Below the pieces are notes generated by a model. It saw nothing but the letters and a program-made list of their open reading frames with translations. It searched no databases and was not told the DNA's origin. Positions 1 through 6,777 of a stretch of 7,521 nt of DNA are shown here, in pieces; positions within the stretch are counted from its first letter, which is position 1, and each line of letters begins with the position of its first letter. Source of the DNA: Chitinophagaceae bacterium UBA3961 (GTDB lineage: Bacteria > Bacteroidota > Bacteroidia > Chitinophagales > Chitinophagaceae); NCBI GenBank assembly GCA_002385265.1, contig DGDD01000290.1, positions 1 to 7,521 of the forward strand, given 5' to 3'. Made by a program: the position numbers and the translations under genes.

Positions 1-229
1 CATCAGACTCAGGCTCAGAAGCATTGATATAATTGACAGCAAGTTTGCTTTTCGTTAATTGAGCTTTATACGATTTCATGGAAGCTCTATGAAAAATGAT
101 TTTGTGTTTGTGAAACTTATAGAGTTGAAAAAAGAGATGTTCTTCTACCATCCAAACCGGCCTGCCGGGGTGAAGTGATGGGTTCTTACCATAGAGTTGA
201 TGCGGAAATACAAGCGAAATTTCAGCCAT
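1..229 (-). CDS. Photolyase/cryptochrome-related protein (DPRP family), N-terminal fragment
   Basis: This leftward gene is cut by the window edge; only the first 76 residues are visible. The frame is open from the ATG at 229-227 to base 1, and the first in-frame stop upstream is at 298-296. The start reads MAEISLVFPHQL, followed by PVWMVEEHLFF, then KFHKHKIIFHRASMKSY. This matches my memory of the N-terminal Rossmann-like part of the deoxyribodipyrimidine photolyase-related (DPRP) family: a strand ending in a hydrophobic stretch and E-x-LFF, then the conserved K-FH-x-x-K-x-x-x-HRASM helix. Known members bind FAD, often carry an iron-sulfur cluster, and act as DNA photolyases or blue-light receptors. 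The FAD pocket and cluster cysteines would lie beyond the edge, so activity cannot be judged. AGGAG at 247-243 is a possible ribosome site, 13 bases before the start. The gene is divergent from the TetR gene. Family assignment is fairly firm; photolyase versus cryptochrome is open. Confidence 0.82.
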   Translation of the reverse strand, partial: MAEISLVFPHQLYGKNPSLHPGRPVWMVEEHLFFQLYKFHKHKIIFHRASMKSYKAQLTKSKLAVNYINASEPESD

Positions 230-242
230 ACCACTATAACAA

Positions 243-247
243 CTCCT
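243..247 (-). promoter_or_regulatory. Possible Shine-Dalgarno site of the photolyase-like gene
   Basis: AGGAG reads on the minus strand here, 13 bases before the ATG at 229-227. The spacing is longer than the usual 5-9 bases, so its use is uncertain. It is notable because the starts of the efflux-operon genes show no such motif. It supports choosing the ATG at 229 as the start. Confidence 0.35.
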
Positions 248-326
248 ATTAAATTTGGTTGTATAAGACGATGAAAATGAAGCGTTTTGAGATAATCATT
301 GGCGGCTGAGCCTAGGAAATTGAAAA

Positions 327-363
327 TAAATTTTGTTTTTCTGAACACTGTTCATTTATTTTG
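327..363 (+). promoter_or_regulatory. Candidate TetR gene promoter region
   Basis: Two imperfect matches to the Bacteroidota -7 element (TAnnTTTG) flank operator O1. TAAATTTTG at 327-335 would place the transcription start at or inside the operator and leave a leader of about 25 bases. TATTTTG at 357-363, with TTTG at 332-335 as a -33 element 21 bases away, would place the operator in the promoter spacer and make the message nearly leaderless. Neither is a full consensus match, so only the general location is supported. Confidence 0.3.
342..354 (+). promoter_or_regulatory. Operator O1, inverted repeat before the TetR gene
   Basis: TGAACACTGTTCA is a perfect inverted repeat of two 6-base arms (TGAACA and TGTTCA) around one central base. 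It ends 13 bases before the TetR start codon. A copy with one change occurs at 1009-1021, before the TolC-like gene, and I found no further full copy by eye in the window. Position and symmetry are those expected of a TetR-family operator, so autoregulation is inferred. It is also 112 bases upstream of the divergent photolyase-like start, so an effect on that gene is conceivable but not indicated. Confidence 0.8.
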
Positions 364-367
364 CACC

Positions 368-988
368 ATGACAATTGCCACCCGTAAACAAAGAGAAAAA
401 GAGGAAATGCGCCAATTGATATTGGAGGCAGCAAAGTCTATTTTTTTGGAAAAAGGGTATGAAGCTACCAGCATTCGAACCATTGCAGAGCGAATTGAAT
501 ACAGCCCGGGTACAATTTATCTCTATTTTAAGGACAAAGATGAACTGTTTCACGCACTTCATGAAGAAGGGTTTAGGATTATGTTGGAAAAGATGCAACC
601 TTTACAACATGTACCTGACCCCATGAACCGGTTAATTGCAATGGGAAGGGTTTACATGGAATTTGCGCTTACCAACAAAGACTTTTATGACTTAATGTTT
701 ATTATGGAAGCGCCCATGGATCATGAATGTCAGGAGGAACAACATGAGAAATGGAAAATGGGAGACTCTACTTTGAACTATTTGAAAACAGTTTTGAGAG
801 AGTGTCAAGAGGTGGGGTATTTCAAAGGGTTGGATGTTGAATACCTTTCGTTTATGATATGGTCTTCATTGCATGGAATGTGTGCTTTGTACTGCCGAGG
901 TAGATGTCAAGCATACGAAAACTACCAACCGGAAGACCTCATTAAAAATGGGATGGAGTATTATATTTCAATGCTGAAAAAAGCCTAG
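368..988 (+). CDS. TetR/AcrR-family transcriptional repressor, likely regulator of the adjacent efflux operon
   Basis: This is a 206-residue DNA-binding repressor. The TetR N-terminal domain covers about residues 14-60: helix 1 carries ILEAAKSIFLEKGYEATSIR, then IAERIEYSPGTIYLYFKDKDEL forms the helix-turn-helix and the classic Y-x-YFKDKDEL end of the domain. The C-terminal ligand and dimer region is all-helical and includes WSSLHGMCALYCRGR near residue 168, resembling the WHG-type TetR C-terminal domain. The ATG at 368 is preferred to a TTG at 299: the extra 23 residues would run through operator O1, and family members usually start with a short basic stretch like MTIATRKQREKEEM. An ATG at 407 would clip the basic arm. 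Matching inverted repeats at 342-354 and 1009-1021 imply that it represses both itself and the pump genes. The ligand is unknown. The stop codon lies within a terminator-like palindrome. Confidence 0.93.
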   Translation: MTIATRKQREKEEMRQLILEAAKSIFLEKGYEATSIRTIAERIEYSPGTIYLYFKDKDELFHALHEEGFRIMLEKMQPLQHVPDPMNRLIAMGRVYMEFALTNKDFYDLMFIMEAPMDHECQEEQHEKWKMGDSTLNYLKTVLRECQEVGYFKGLDVEYLSFMIWSSLHGMCALYCRGRCQAYENYQPEDLIKNGMEYYISMLKKA

Positions 989-1000
989 GCTTTTTTTTGA
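977..1000 (+). terminator. Intrinsic terminator overlapping the TetR stop codon
   Basis: Bases 977-996 form a perfect 20-base palindrome, AAAAAAGCCTAGGCTTTTTT, continuing into two more T's. Folded, it gives an 8-bp stem with a CTAG loop followed by a U-tract, the form of a rho-independent terminator with a weak GC core. The TAG stop of the TetR gene (986-988) lies at its centre, so a terminating ribosome could interfere with folding. It separates repressor transcription from the efflux operon, which has its own operator just downstream. The short GC part makes its efficiency uncertain. Confidence 0.55.
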
Positions 1001-1031
1001 GTCAGTACTGAACACTGTTTATTATATATTC
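996..1031 (+). promoter_or_regulatory. Candidate promoter of the efflux operon
   Basis: TTTG at 996-999, inside the end of the terminator T-run, could be a Bacteroidota -33 element. The AT-rich stretch TATTATATATTC at 1020-1031 lies about 20 bases further and could hold a degenerate -7 element, though it only partly matches TAnnTTTG. Operator O2 (1009-1021) would fill the spacer, a typical repression layout. The match is weak; position between terminator and operon start is the main argument. Confidence 0.3.
1009..1021 (+). promoter_or_regulatory. Operator O2, inverted repeat before the TolC-like gene
   Basis: TGAACACTGTTTA differs from operator O1 (342-354) at a single base, the C of the right arm, so its left arm is perfect and its right arm has one mismatch. 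Identity with O1 extends one base left (C) and through ATT on the right. It ends 31 bases before the ATG of the channel gene. Two matching sites, one before the repressor and one before the operon, strongly suggest shared control by the TetR protein. The imperfect arm may mean weaker binding than at O1. Confidence 0.78.
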
Positions 1032-1052
1032 ACCGATCATACTAATTGTAAC

Positions 1053-2390
1053 ATGAAACGTTTTTTATCAGTGATCTTGCTAATGCTACTGCTAAGTTCA
1101 AGCCGGGGGCAATCAGCTCTTGAAGGCTATATTGAACAAGCGTTAAAAACCAATCTCAGTCTTCAACAGAAACAAGCGGATTGGAAGAGCAGTTTGCTTG
1201 CTCTAAAGGAAGCTCATTCGTACTTTCTCCCAACCACTTGGTTTGAAGGTCAATACACTTTAGCACAGGGAGGTAGGGCCATTGAGATCCCAATTGGCGA
1301 TCTATTGAATCCTGTTTACAAAACACTTAATCAGCTTACGTCCAGCAATGCTTTTCCAACGGTGAGCAATGCCAAAGAAGGATTCTTTCCCAATAACTTC
1401 TACGACACAAGGATCAAAACGACGATGCCCATTCTAAATAATAGCATTCGTACAAACGAATCAGTTAAAAAGGATTTAGCAGCCATTCAAGAATTGACTG
1501 TAGAGTCGTACAAAAGAGAACTGATTAAAGAAGTTAAAACAGCCTATTATCAATACCTACAAGCATTGAATGCAGTAGCAATCTATGAGTCAGCGAAACT
1601 AGTGGTACAGCAGCAAGTAAGGGTCCAACAAGCATTATTAAAGGAAGGGAAATCATTACCTGCTTACTTAACTAGAAGTGAAACGGAATTGCTTTCTATT
1701 GAGAAAGATATCTATTCCGCAAAAAATAGATCCGAAACTGCGGCAGCTTATTTGAATTTTCTTTTAAACAGAAGTTTGTCGGAGTCGGTAATAAAAGAAG
1801 ATATGGTTGCACCGCAATTACCGGAATCAGTAATTTCAAATACTTTGAACTTAGGTAATCGAGAAGAACTAACGCAATTAACCACCACGAAAAAAATTCA
1901 AGAATCGGTGCTTAAAATGAGAGAGCGGTATTATCGCCCTCAATTGAATGCCTTTCTGGATCTAGGTTCTCAAGGATTTGACTTCAAAGTAAAAAGCAGC
2001 AGCTTCTTTTATTTGGGTGGTTTCCAATTGAACATTCCTATCTATTCCGGCAATCGAAATAAAGTTCAAATTGAAACTGCAAAAACAGACTTGAAGAAGA
2101 TTGAGCTTCGCCAAGCAGAAGTAAACCAGCAGTTGAATTTGGAATTGTTTCAAACAAGCCAGCAATTAAAAACGAGTTATCGTCAATTTCAAACAGACCT
2201 ATCACGCGAGCATACAGCTGCACAATACTATCGTTTGATTGAAAAAGGGTTCAAGGAAGGAGTCAATAGTTTTATTGAACTTCTCGATGCGAGAAACCAG
2301 TGGACACTTTCACAGCTTCAAACAAACAACGACAAATACCTATTCTATATTCAATTATCAAACTACAATCGCCAGTCAATTCAACCATAG
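1053..2390 (+). CDS. TolC-family outer-membrane efflux channel
   Basis: This 445-residue protein has a signal peptide (MKRFLSVILLMLLLSSSRG, cleavage near residue 19-20) and the two-repeat architecture of the outer membrane efflux protein family. The trimer forms an outer-membrane beta barrel with a long periplasmic helical tunnel. The second repeat begins near N269-R270 (NREEL, the position of the usual NRxDL motif). RPQLNAFLDLG follows near residue 295, then PIYSGNRNK around G333, the usual turn into a long helix. Gln/Lys-rich helices between about 130-245 and 336-400 are the tunnel helices. No lipobox cysteine is present, unlike many Gram-negative OprM-type channels. The start has no Shine-Dalgarno match, but the signal peptide begins exactly at this ATG. 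It is first in the operon, behind operator O2, and ends 4 bases before the adaptor start. Substrate cannot be inferred. Confidence 0.93.
   Translation: MKRFLSVILLMLLLSSSRGQSALEGYIEQALKTNLSLQQKQADWKSSLLALKEAHSYFLPTTWFEGQYTLAQGGRAIEIPIGDLLNPVYKTLNQLTSSNAFPTVSNAKEGFFPNNFYDTRIKTTMPILNNSIRTNESVKKDLAAIQELTVESYKRELIKEVKTAYYQYLQALNAVAIYESAKLVVQQQVRVQQALLKEGKSLPAYLTRSETELLSIEKDIYSAKNRSETAAAYLNFLLNRSLSESVIKEDMVAPQLPESVISNTLNLGNREELTQLTTTKKIQESVLKMRERYYRPQLNAFLDLGSQGFDFKVKSSSFFYLGGFQLNIPIYSGNRNKVQIETAKTDLKKIELRQAEVNQQLNLELFQTSQQLKTSYRQFQTDLSREHTAAQYYRLIEKGFKEGVNSFIELLDARNQWTLSQLQTNNDKYLFYIQLSNYNRQSIQP
2381..2390 (+). repeat. Repeated initiation-region motif, copy 1
   Basis: TCAACCATAG here, followed by CATT and the adaptor start ATGAAAC, recurs exactly at 3445-3454 before the pump gene, where it is followed by AAT and ATGAAAC. 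In this copy the ten bases are also the last codons and the TAG stop of the channel gene. Neither site has a purine-rich Shine-Dalgarno sequence. A role in initiation is a guess. Confidence 0.4.
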
Positions 2391-2394
2391 CATT

Positions 2395-3438
2395 ATGAAA
2401 CAAATTATAACCACGTTGACTAGTATCATCTTACTAGCTAGTTGTCACAGTTCAGCCGAACAAAAGAAAAAAAACATACCTACCGATAATGTACCGGTTA
2501 AGCTCATGGAACTCAATGCCGGGAGTAGTTCCAATACCATTCAGCTATCCGGCTTATTGAGCACAGAAAATCAGTCGGAACTAGGTTTCAAGATCGGAGG
2601 CATCATTGAGAGTGTAAAAGTGAAGGAAGGTGATTTTGTAAAAAAAGGGAGTTTATTGGCCACTCTACAATTGACTGAAATAAATACACAAGTTCAGCAG
2701 GCTAAGTTGGGTCTTGAAAAAGCAGAGCGCGATTTCCAGCGCGCTGAACATTTATACCACGACAGTGTGGCAACTCTAGAACATTTTCAAAATGCAAAAA
2801 CGGCTTTGGAAGTTTCGAAACAGCAATTCGCGAATGCAAACTTCAATAAACAATATGCATCAATATATGCTCCGGCCGATGGGATTGTTGCAAAAAAACT
2901 AGGCAGTGAGGGTGAAATCATAGCGCCCGGCTCACCGGTTTTACTTCTAACCGAAACCGGAGCGGGCAATCGCTGGATATTAAAAGCGGGGGTTTCTGAC
3001 CGACACTGGGCTGCTCTAAAAATAGGTGATAAGGCTACAATTAATTTGGATGCCACCCCCACCCTAACCTTAGAAGGCGTAGTAAGTAAGAAAGCACCGT
3101 TTGCCGATCCGGTTAGTGGAACATTTCCAATTGAAATCCTAGTAAACATTCAGAAAATACAACCAGCCATTGGAATGTTTGCAAAAGCGAGTATCCAAGT
3201 AACCGCGAAAAATTCAAGCTATCAGATTCCTTATAGTGCGCTATTGGAAGCCAATGGAATGGAAGCCAGCGTATTTGTAACGAATGATATGAAAACAGCG
3301 CAGCGTGTTACCATAAAGTTAGAATCGATCAAAGACAATTTTGCGCAAGTAAGTGAGGGATTGGCAGGTTACAAATACCTCATCGTTTCCGGAAGCCCCT
3401 ATTTGACCGACAATAGTAAGATCACAGTAACTCAATAA
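2395..3438 (+). CDS. RND efflux periplasmic adaptor (membrane fusion protein), lipoprotein
   Basis: This 347-residue adaptor bridges pump and channel in the periplasm. The N-terminus MKQIITTLTSIILLASC carries a lipobox (LASC) with C17 as the predicted lipidated residue. Domain order: first lipoyl half about 60-92 (GFKIGGIIESVKVKEGDFVKKG), alpha-helical hairpin about 93-152, second lipoyl half about 153-187 (YAPADGIVAKK...GEIIAPGSPVL), beta barrel about 190-270 and membrane-proximal domain to the end. The paired lipoyl motifs and hairpin define the family. The ATG at 2395 is chosen over an upstream frame opening at 2239, because that extension lies inside the channel gene and would bury the signal sequence. 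The gene starts 4 bases after the channel stop, which suggests translational coupling. The short hairpin, about 30 residues per arm, is typical of adaptors working with RND pumps. Confidence 0.93.
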   Translation: MKQIITTLTSIILLASCHSSAEQKKKNIPTDNVPVKLMELNAGSSSNTIQLSGLLSTENQSELGFKIGGIIESVKVKEGDFVKKGSLLATLQLTEINTQVQQAKLGLEKAERDFQRAEHLYHDSVATLEHFQNAKTALEVSKQQFANANFNKQYASIYAPADGIVAKKLGSEGEIIAPGSPVLLLTETGAGNRWILKAGVSDRHWAALKIGDKATINLDATPTLTLEGVVSKKAPFADPVSGTFPIEILVNIQKIQPAIGMFAKASIQVTAKNSSYQIPYSALLEANGMEASVFVTNDMKTAQRVTIKLESIKDNFAQVSEGLAGYKYLIVSGSPYLTDNSKITVTQ

Positions 3439-3444
3439 CTATCA

Positions 3445-3454
3445 TCAACCATAG
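3445..3454 (+). repeat. Repeated initiation-region motif, copy 2
   Basis: TCAACCATAG recurs here in the 19-base gap before the pump gene, ending three bases before its ATG. It is identical to 2381-2390. Here it is non-coding, so coding constraint does not explain the identity. The start of the small gene at 6528 is preceded by a looser version (AATAGAAGAAT). This may reflect a preferred leader or chance. Confidence 0.4.
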
Positions 3455-3457
3455 AAT

Positions 3458-6400
3458 ATGAAACTGACCTCCTTTTTTGTAAAAAACTATCAGTTCACCT
3501 TAGTTGTATTCCTGATGGTGGTTGTAGTGAGCGTAACTACAATGTTCAATATGCCAAGAGCTGAGGATCCGGAAATCAATCCACCTCAATTTCCAATTAT
3601 TGTTGTTTACCCCGGAACCAGTCCTAAAGACATGGAGGAATTGGTTGTAAAACCTATTGAAAAACGGGTAAGCGAATTGGAGCAACTGAAAAAAATTACT
3701 ACAACCATCAATGATGGAGTGGCATCCATTATTGTAGAGTACAAATATGAGTCGGACGTTGAGAGCAAGTATCAGGAGCTGGTGAGAGAAGTCAATGCGT
3801 TGCGTCCAACCTTACCAGAGGCCATTCGCAGTATTGAAGTTCGGAAGGTAACGCCAACCGACGTAAATGTACTTCAGATGGCATTGGTGAGTGAAAATGC
3901 ATCGGAAGATTTGTTACGCGATAAAGCCAAGGAGCTTCAAGAAGCGTTGGAAAAAGTATCGGCACTGAAAAAAGTGAACTATCATGGTGTCAATGACCCT
4001 GAGGTTCGAGTTGAGCTTCAACTAAACAAACTGGCGAATTTGGGGATCTCTGTAAATGAAGTATTAGGGGCCATTCAAAGTGAGGCAGCTAATATACCGG
4101 GCGGTAGTATTCGAATGGGCTCTCAGAGCTTCAATGTTAAAACCAGTGGGCCCTACACCTCAATCGATGAAATTGAAAATACCATTGTGCATCAAGGGAA
4201 TGGTTCCATTGTTTACTTAAAAGATGTAGCCACTCTAAAACAATTGCCAGCAGAGCAAAAACACCTTATTCGTTTAAATGGTCATAGAGCTGTTTTGGTG
4301 ACGGCTGCACAAAAATCGGGTGAGAACATCAGCAAAACACAAGACAATTACCTACCGGTAATTGAAACTTTCAAAAAAACACTTCCGGCTAACATCGTCC
4401 TTGAAACCAATTTCGATCAAGCGACCAATGTTAGCATGCGTTTGAAAGGTCTGGGATTTGATTTCATGATCGCGATCGGTTTGGTACTCATAACGCTGAT
4501 ACCATTAGGTTGGAGAGCTGCGATAATTGTGATGGTATCGATCCCTTTAAGCTTAGGACTGGGTATTGTATCCATAAATTTTATGGGATACTCTCTAAAC
4601 CAATTAAGTATTGTTGGTTTGGTGGTGGCATTGGGTTTATTGGTTGACGATAGTATTGTTGTGGTTGAAAACATTGAGCGTTGGCTTCGAGATGGTCATA
4701 CCAGAAGATACGCCACCATAGAGGCAACCAAACAAATTGGTTTGGCAGTTATAGGGTGTACCGCTACCCTAGTGATCGCTTTCTTACCCTTGGTTTTCTT
4801 ACCTGAAGGTTCCGGAGAATTCATTCGAAGTTTACCAATGGCGGTTATTTCAACCATCATAGCTTCTATGTTGGTATCGCTTACCATCATCCCGTTTTTA
4901 TCCAGCAGAATTTTGAAAAACCATGAAAATCCGGAGGGGAATATTTTCCTAAGAGCGTTAAAGAAATTAATCAGTGGAAGCTATACACGACTACTCGACA
5001 TCAGCTTACACCACCCCATCAAAACGGTGATCGTTGCATTGCTTTTGTTTGTGGGTTCGCTTGGATTATTTGGAGCAATTGGGTTTAAATTATTCCCAAC
5101 TTCGGAAAAAGCGCAATTTTTAGTAAATATTAACATGCCCCTTCAAAGTAATTTGGAGGCCACCAACGACTTCTCAAAAAAGGTGGAGAAAGTGCTCTTA
5201 TCCAATGATAATGTGAGCTATGTAACCACCAATGTGGGCAAGGGTAATCCGAGAATTTATTACAATGAAATTCCTGTAAATGAAAAATCAGACTATGCTC
5301 AGTTATTTGTTCAATTAAACCAAGGGGTATCGCCTACAGTCAAAAAGCAGTTGATCGAACAATTCAGAGACAGTTTTGCAACGATGGCAGGGGCCAAGAT
5401 AGAAGTAAAAGATTTTGAGCAAGGCCCGCCGGTAGAAGCTCCGGTAGCCATTCGCGTAAGCGGTGAAAACTTAGATAGTTTGAGGCGTTTGGCATCGGGA
5501 GTAGAATCTATCTTAAAATCTATACCCGGTACCATTTACGTAAACAATGAAGTGGAGGTGCTGAAATCGGACTTAAAGATCCGAATACATATTGAGAAGG
5601 CAAGAACCTTGGGCGTACAAACGGCTGATATAGACAAAACCATACGTTTGGCAATTGCGGGATTAGAAGTAGCAACGTACACCAATGATAAAGGGGATGA
5701 AGTTTCGATTCTCGTAAATACCCCAAAGGGAAAAGTAGCAACCTTGGAGTCATTGCAAAATGTGTATGTCAACAATTTCCGTGGAGTAGCCATTCCTTTG
5801 GATCAATTGGCCAGTATTGAGTTTGAAAAATCGTCGCCCGTTATCAAGCACTTGAACAAAAAGAGGTATGTAATCGTTACTGCCTTTACCGAGAAAGGGG
5901 TGCTGGCACAAACAATTAACAAAGCGTTTGTTAATCAGGCAAGCAATTTGAGTCTACCTGCAGGTTACAATTACGAAATTGCAGGAGAAGCAGAAGGAGA
6001 AAAAGAGGCGTTTGGAAGCGGATTTGGCACCGTAGTTATTGCCACAGTGTTCTTATTCATCATGGTGTTGATTCTTGAGTTTAAAACCTTTAAGAGTACG
6101 CTTATTGTATTGTCGGTTATCCCACTGGGTATTATAGGTGGTGTTACGATGTTGTGGCTTACCGGTAATCCGATGTCATTCGTTGCCATTATTGGTTTCA
6201 TTGGCCTGGCAGGTATTGAAGTAAAGAATTCGATTCTTTTGGTTGATTTTACCAACCAGCTCAGAGAACAGGGCAAGGGCTTAGATGAGGCAATTAAAGA
6301 GGCAGGAGAATTGCGCTTTTTACCGATCGTTTTAACGAGTTTAACTGCTATTGGAGGACTTACCCCAATAGCATTGAATAGCAACCCGTTGGTTTCGCCG

Positions 6401-6517
6401 CTGGCCATTGTATTAATTGGAGGATTGATTTCTTCCACTATTCTATCAAGAATTGTAACACCGGTAATGTATAAATTAATTCCCCCCAGAATTGAAGGAG
6501 ATTCTGGTAAAGCTTAA
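3458..6517 (+). CDS. RND-superfamily (HAE1-type) multidrug efflux pump, inner-membrane permease
   Basis: This full-length 1019-residue RND transporter exports substrate in exchange for protons and works as a trimer. The layout is canonical: TM1 about 12-31, large periplasmic loop about 32-332, TM2-TM6 from about 336, TM7 about 521-543, a second periplasmic loop to about 856, and TM8-TM12 from about 857 to near the end. The proton-relay residues are present: D397-D398 in TM4 (GLLVDDSIVVVENIERWL) and K923 in TM10 (EVKNSILLVDF), matching the AcrB D407/D408/K940 set. PRAEDPEINPPQFPIIVVYPG after TM1 is the conserved entry into the porter domain. The frame is intact, so the pump should be active. 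Asp-Asp in TM4 supports the drug-exporting HAE1 group over the heavy-metal group, but the actual substrate (drug, bile salt, fatty acid, dye) is not visible. It follows the adaptor by 19 bases. Confidence 0.96.
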   Translation: MKLTSFFVKNYQFTLVVFLMVVVVSVTTMFNMPRAEDPEINPPQFPIIVVYPGTSPKDMEELVVKPIEKRVSELEQLKKITTTINDGVASIIVEYKYESDVESKYQELVREVNALRPTLPEAIRSIEVRKVTPTDVNVLQMALVSENASEDLLRDKAKELQEALEKVSALKKVNYHGVNDPEVRVELQLNKLANLGISVNEVLGAIQSEAANIPGGSIRMGSQSFNVKTSGPYTSIDEIENTIVHQGNGSIVYLKDVATLKQLPAEQKHLIRLNGHRAVLVTAAQKSGENISKTQDNYLPVIETFKKTLPANIVLETNFDQATNVSMRLKGLGFDFMIAIGLVLITLIPLGWRAAIIVMVSIPLSLGLGIVSINFMGYSLNQLSIVGLVVALGLLVDDSIVVVENIERWLRDGHTRRYATIEATKQIGLAVIGCTATLVIAFLPLVFLPEGSGEFIRSLPMAVISTIIASMLVSLTIIPFLSSRILKNHENPEGNIFLRALKKLISGSYTRLLDISLHHPIKTVIVALLLFVGSLGLFGAIGFKLFPTSEKAQFLVNINMPLQSNLEATNDFSKKVEKVLLSNDNVSYVTTNVGKGNPRIYYNEIPVNEKSDYAQLFVQLNQGVSPTVKKQLIEQFRDSFATMAGAKIEVKDFEQGPPVEAPVAIRVSGENLDSLRRLASGVESILKSIPGTIYVNNEVEVLKSDLKIRIHIEKARTLGVQTADIDKTIRLAIAGLEVATYTNDKGDEVSILVNTPKGKVATLESLQNVYVNNFRGVAIPLDQLASIEFEKSSPVIKHLNKKRYVIVTAFTEKGVLAQTINKAFVNQASNLSLPAGYNYEIAGEAEGEKEAFGSGFGTVVIATVFLFIMVLILEFKTFKSTLIVLSVIPLGIIGGVTMLWLTGNPMSFVAIIGFIGLAGIEVKNSILLVDFTNQLREQGKGLDEAIKEAGELRFLPIVLTSLTAIGGLTPIALNSNPLVSPLAIVLIGGLISSTILSRIVTPVMYKLIPPRIEGDSGKA

Positions 6518-6527
6518 ATAGAAGAAT

Positions 6528-6770
6528 ATGAAAGTCGCTTATTCACAATTGCTGCATTCAATTGGAAGAACATTGAAAGTGAAATCGGAACGTTTAAAAG
6601 GAGAAATGCGTTTGGAAGAAGATTTGGGATTGACAGATTGGGAACGCACGCTACTTATCAACAGATTGGAGAGAAGGTACGAAGTGAATATTTCCGACAA
6701 TCGTATCCCTCAACTTCAAACGGTTCGTGCACTTACGCACGAATTTGTAAAGTTGAAAAACCGCCCGTAG
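6528..6770 (+). CDS. Acyl-carrier-protein-like small protein lacking the phosphopantetheine serine
   Basis: This 80-residue protein starts 10 bases after the pump stop and is probably the last gene of the efflux operon. The core from residue 29 resembles ACP: LEEDLGLTDWERTLLINRLE, then YEVNISD at 51-57 and TVRAL at 65-69, matching the ACP pattern of DLGxDSL, LE-x-x-F, I-x-D and TV. Aligned on DLG, the serine that would carry 4'-phosphopantetheine is replaced by D37 (TDW in place of DSL), so normal loading is not expected. The charge is also unlike ACP: I count 16 Lys/Arg against 11 Asp/Glu. There is no signal peptide or membrane segment, so it should be cytoplasmic. Its operon position suggests a link to efflux or lipid metabolism, but its function is unknown. 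The fold call is inference from short motifs. Confidence 0.75.
   Translation: MKVAYSQLLHSIGRTLKVKSERLKGEMRLEEDLGLTDWERTLLINRLERRYEVNISDNRIPQLQTVRALTHEFVKLKNRP
6724..6743 (+). other. GC-rich inverted repeat inside the ACP-like gene
   Basis: TTCGTGC and GCACGAA form a perfect 7-bp stem around a 6-base loop (ACTTAC), and a G-T pair extends it by one. It ends 27 bases before the end of the coding region. Only a TTT follows, so it is a poor terminator on its own, but it is the strongest hairpin near the operon end and may protect the 3' end of the message. It may also be accidental. Confidence 0.35.
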
Positions 6771-6777
6771 TGGGTTG

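Noticed and set aside
145..348. 67-codon minus-strand open frame between the photolyase-like and TetR genes
   Set aside because: It overlaps the photolyase-like gene in another frame and reads across operator O1. That gene's frame has clear family motifs, while this one has no recognisable pattern.
299..367. Upstream TTG start for the TetR gene
   Set aside because: It would translate through operator O1 and add 23 residues unlike TetR N-termini. The ATG at 368 gives the usual short basic arm.
2239..2394. Upstream start for the adaptor gene, overlapping the channel gene
   Set aside because: The 52 extra residues are the channel gene read in another frame, and they would place the lipoprotein signal in the middle of the protein.
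2787..3149. 120-codon minus-strand open frame within the adaptor gene
   Set aside because: It lies antisense to the lipoyl and beta-barrel regions of the adaptor, with no start context or recognisable motif.
5971..6438. 155-codon minus-strand open frame within the pump gene
   Set aside because: It is antisense to TM8-TM12 of a well-conserved RND pump; its composition mirrors the sense codons and it has no recognisable domain.
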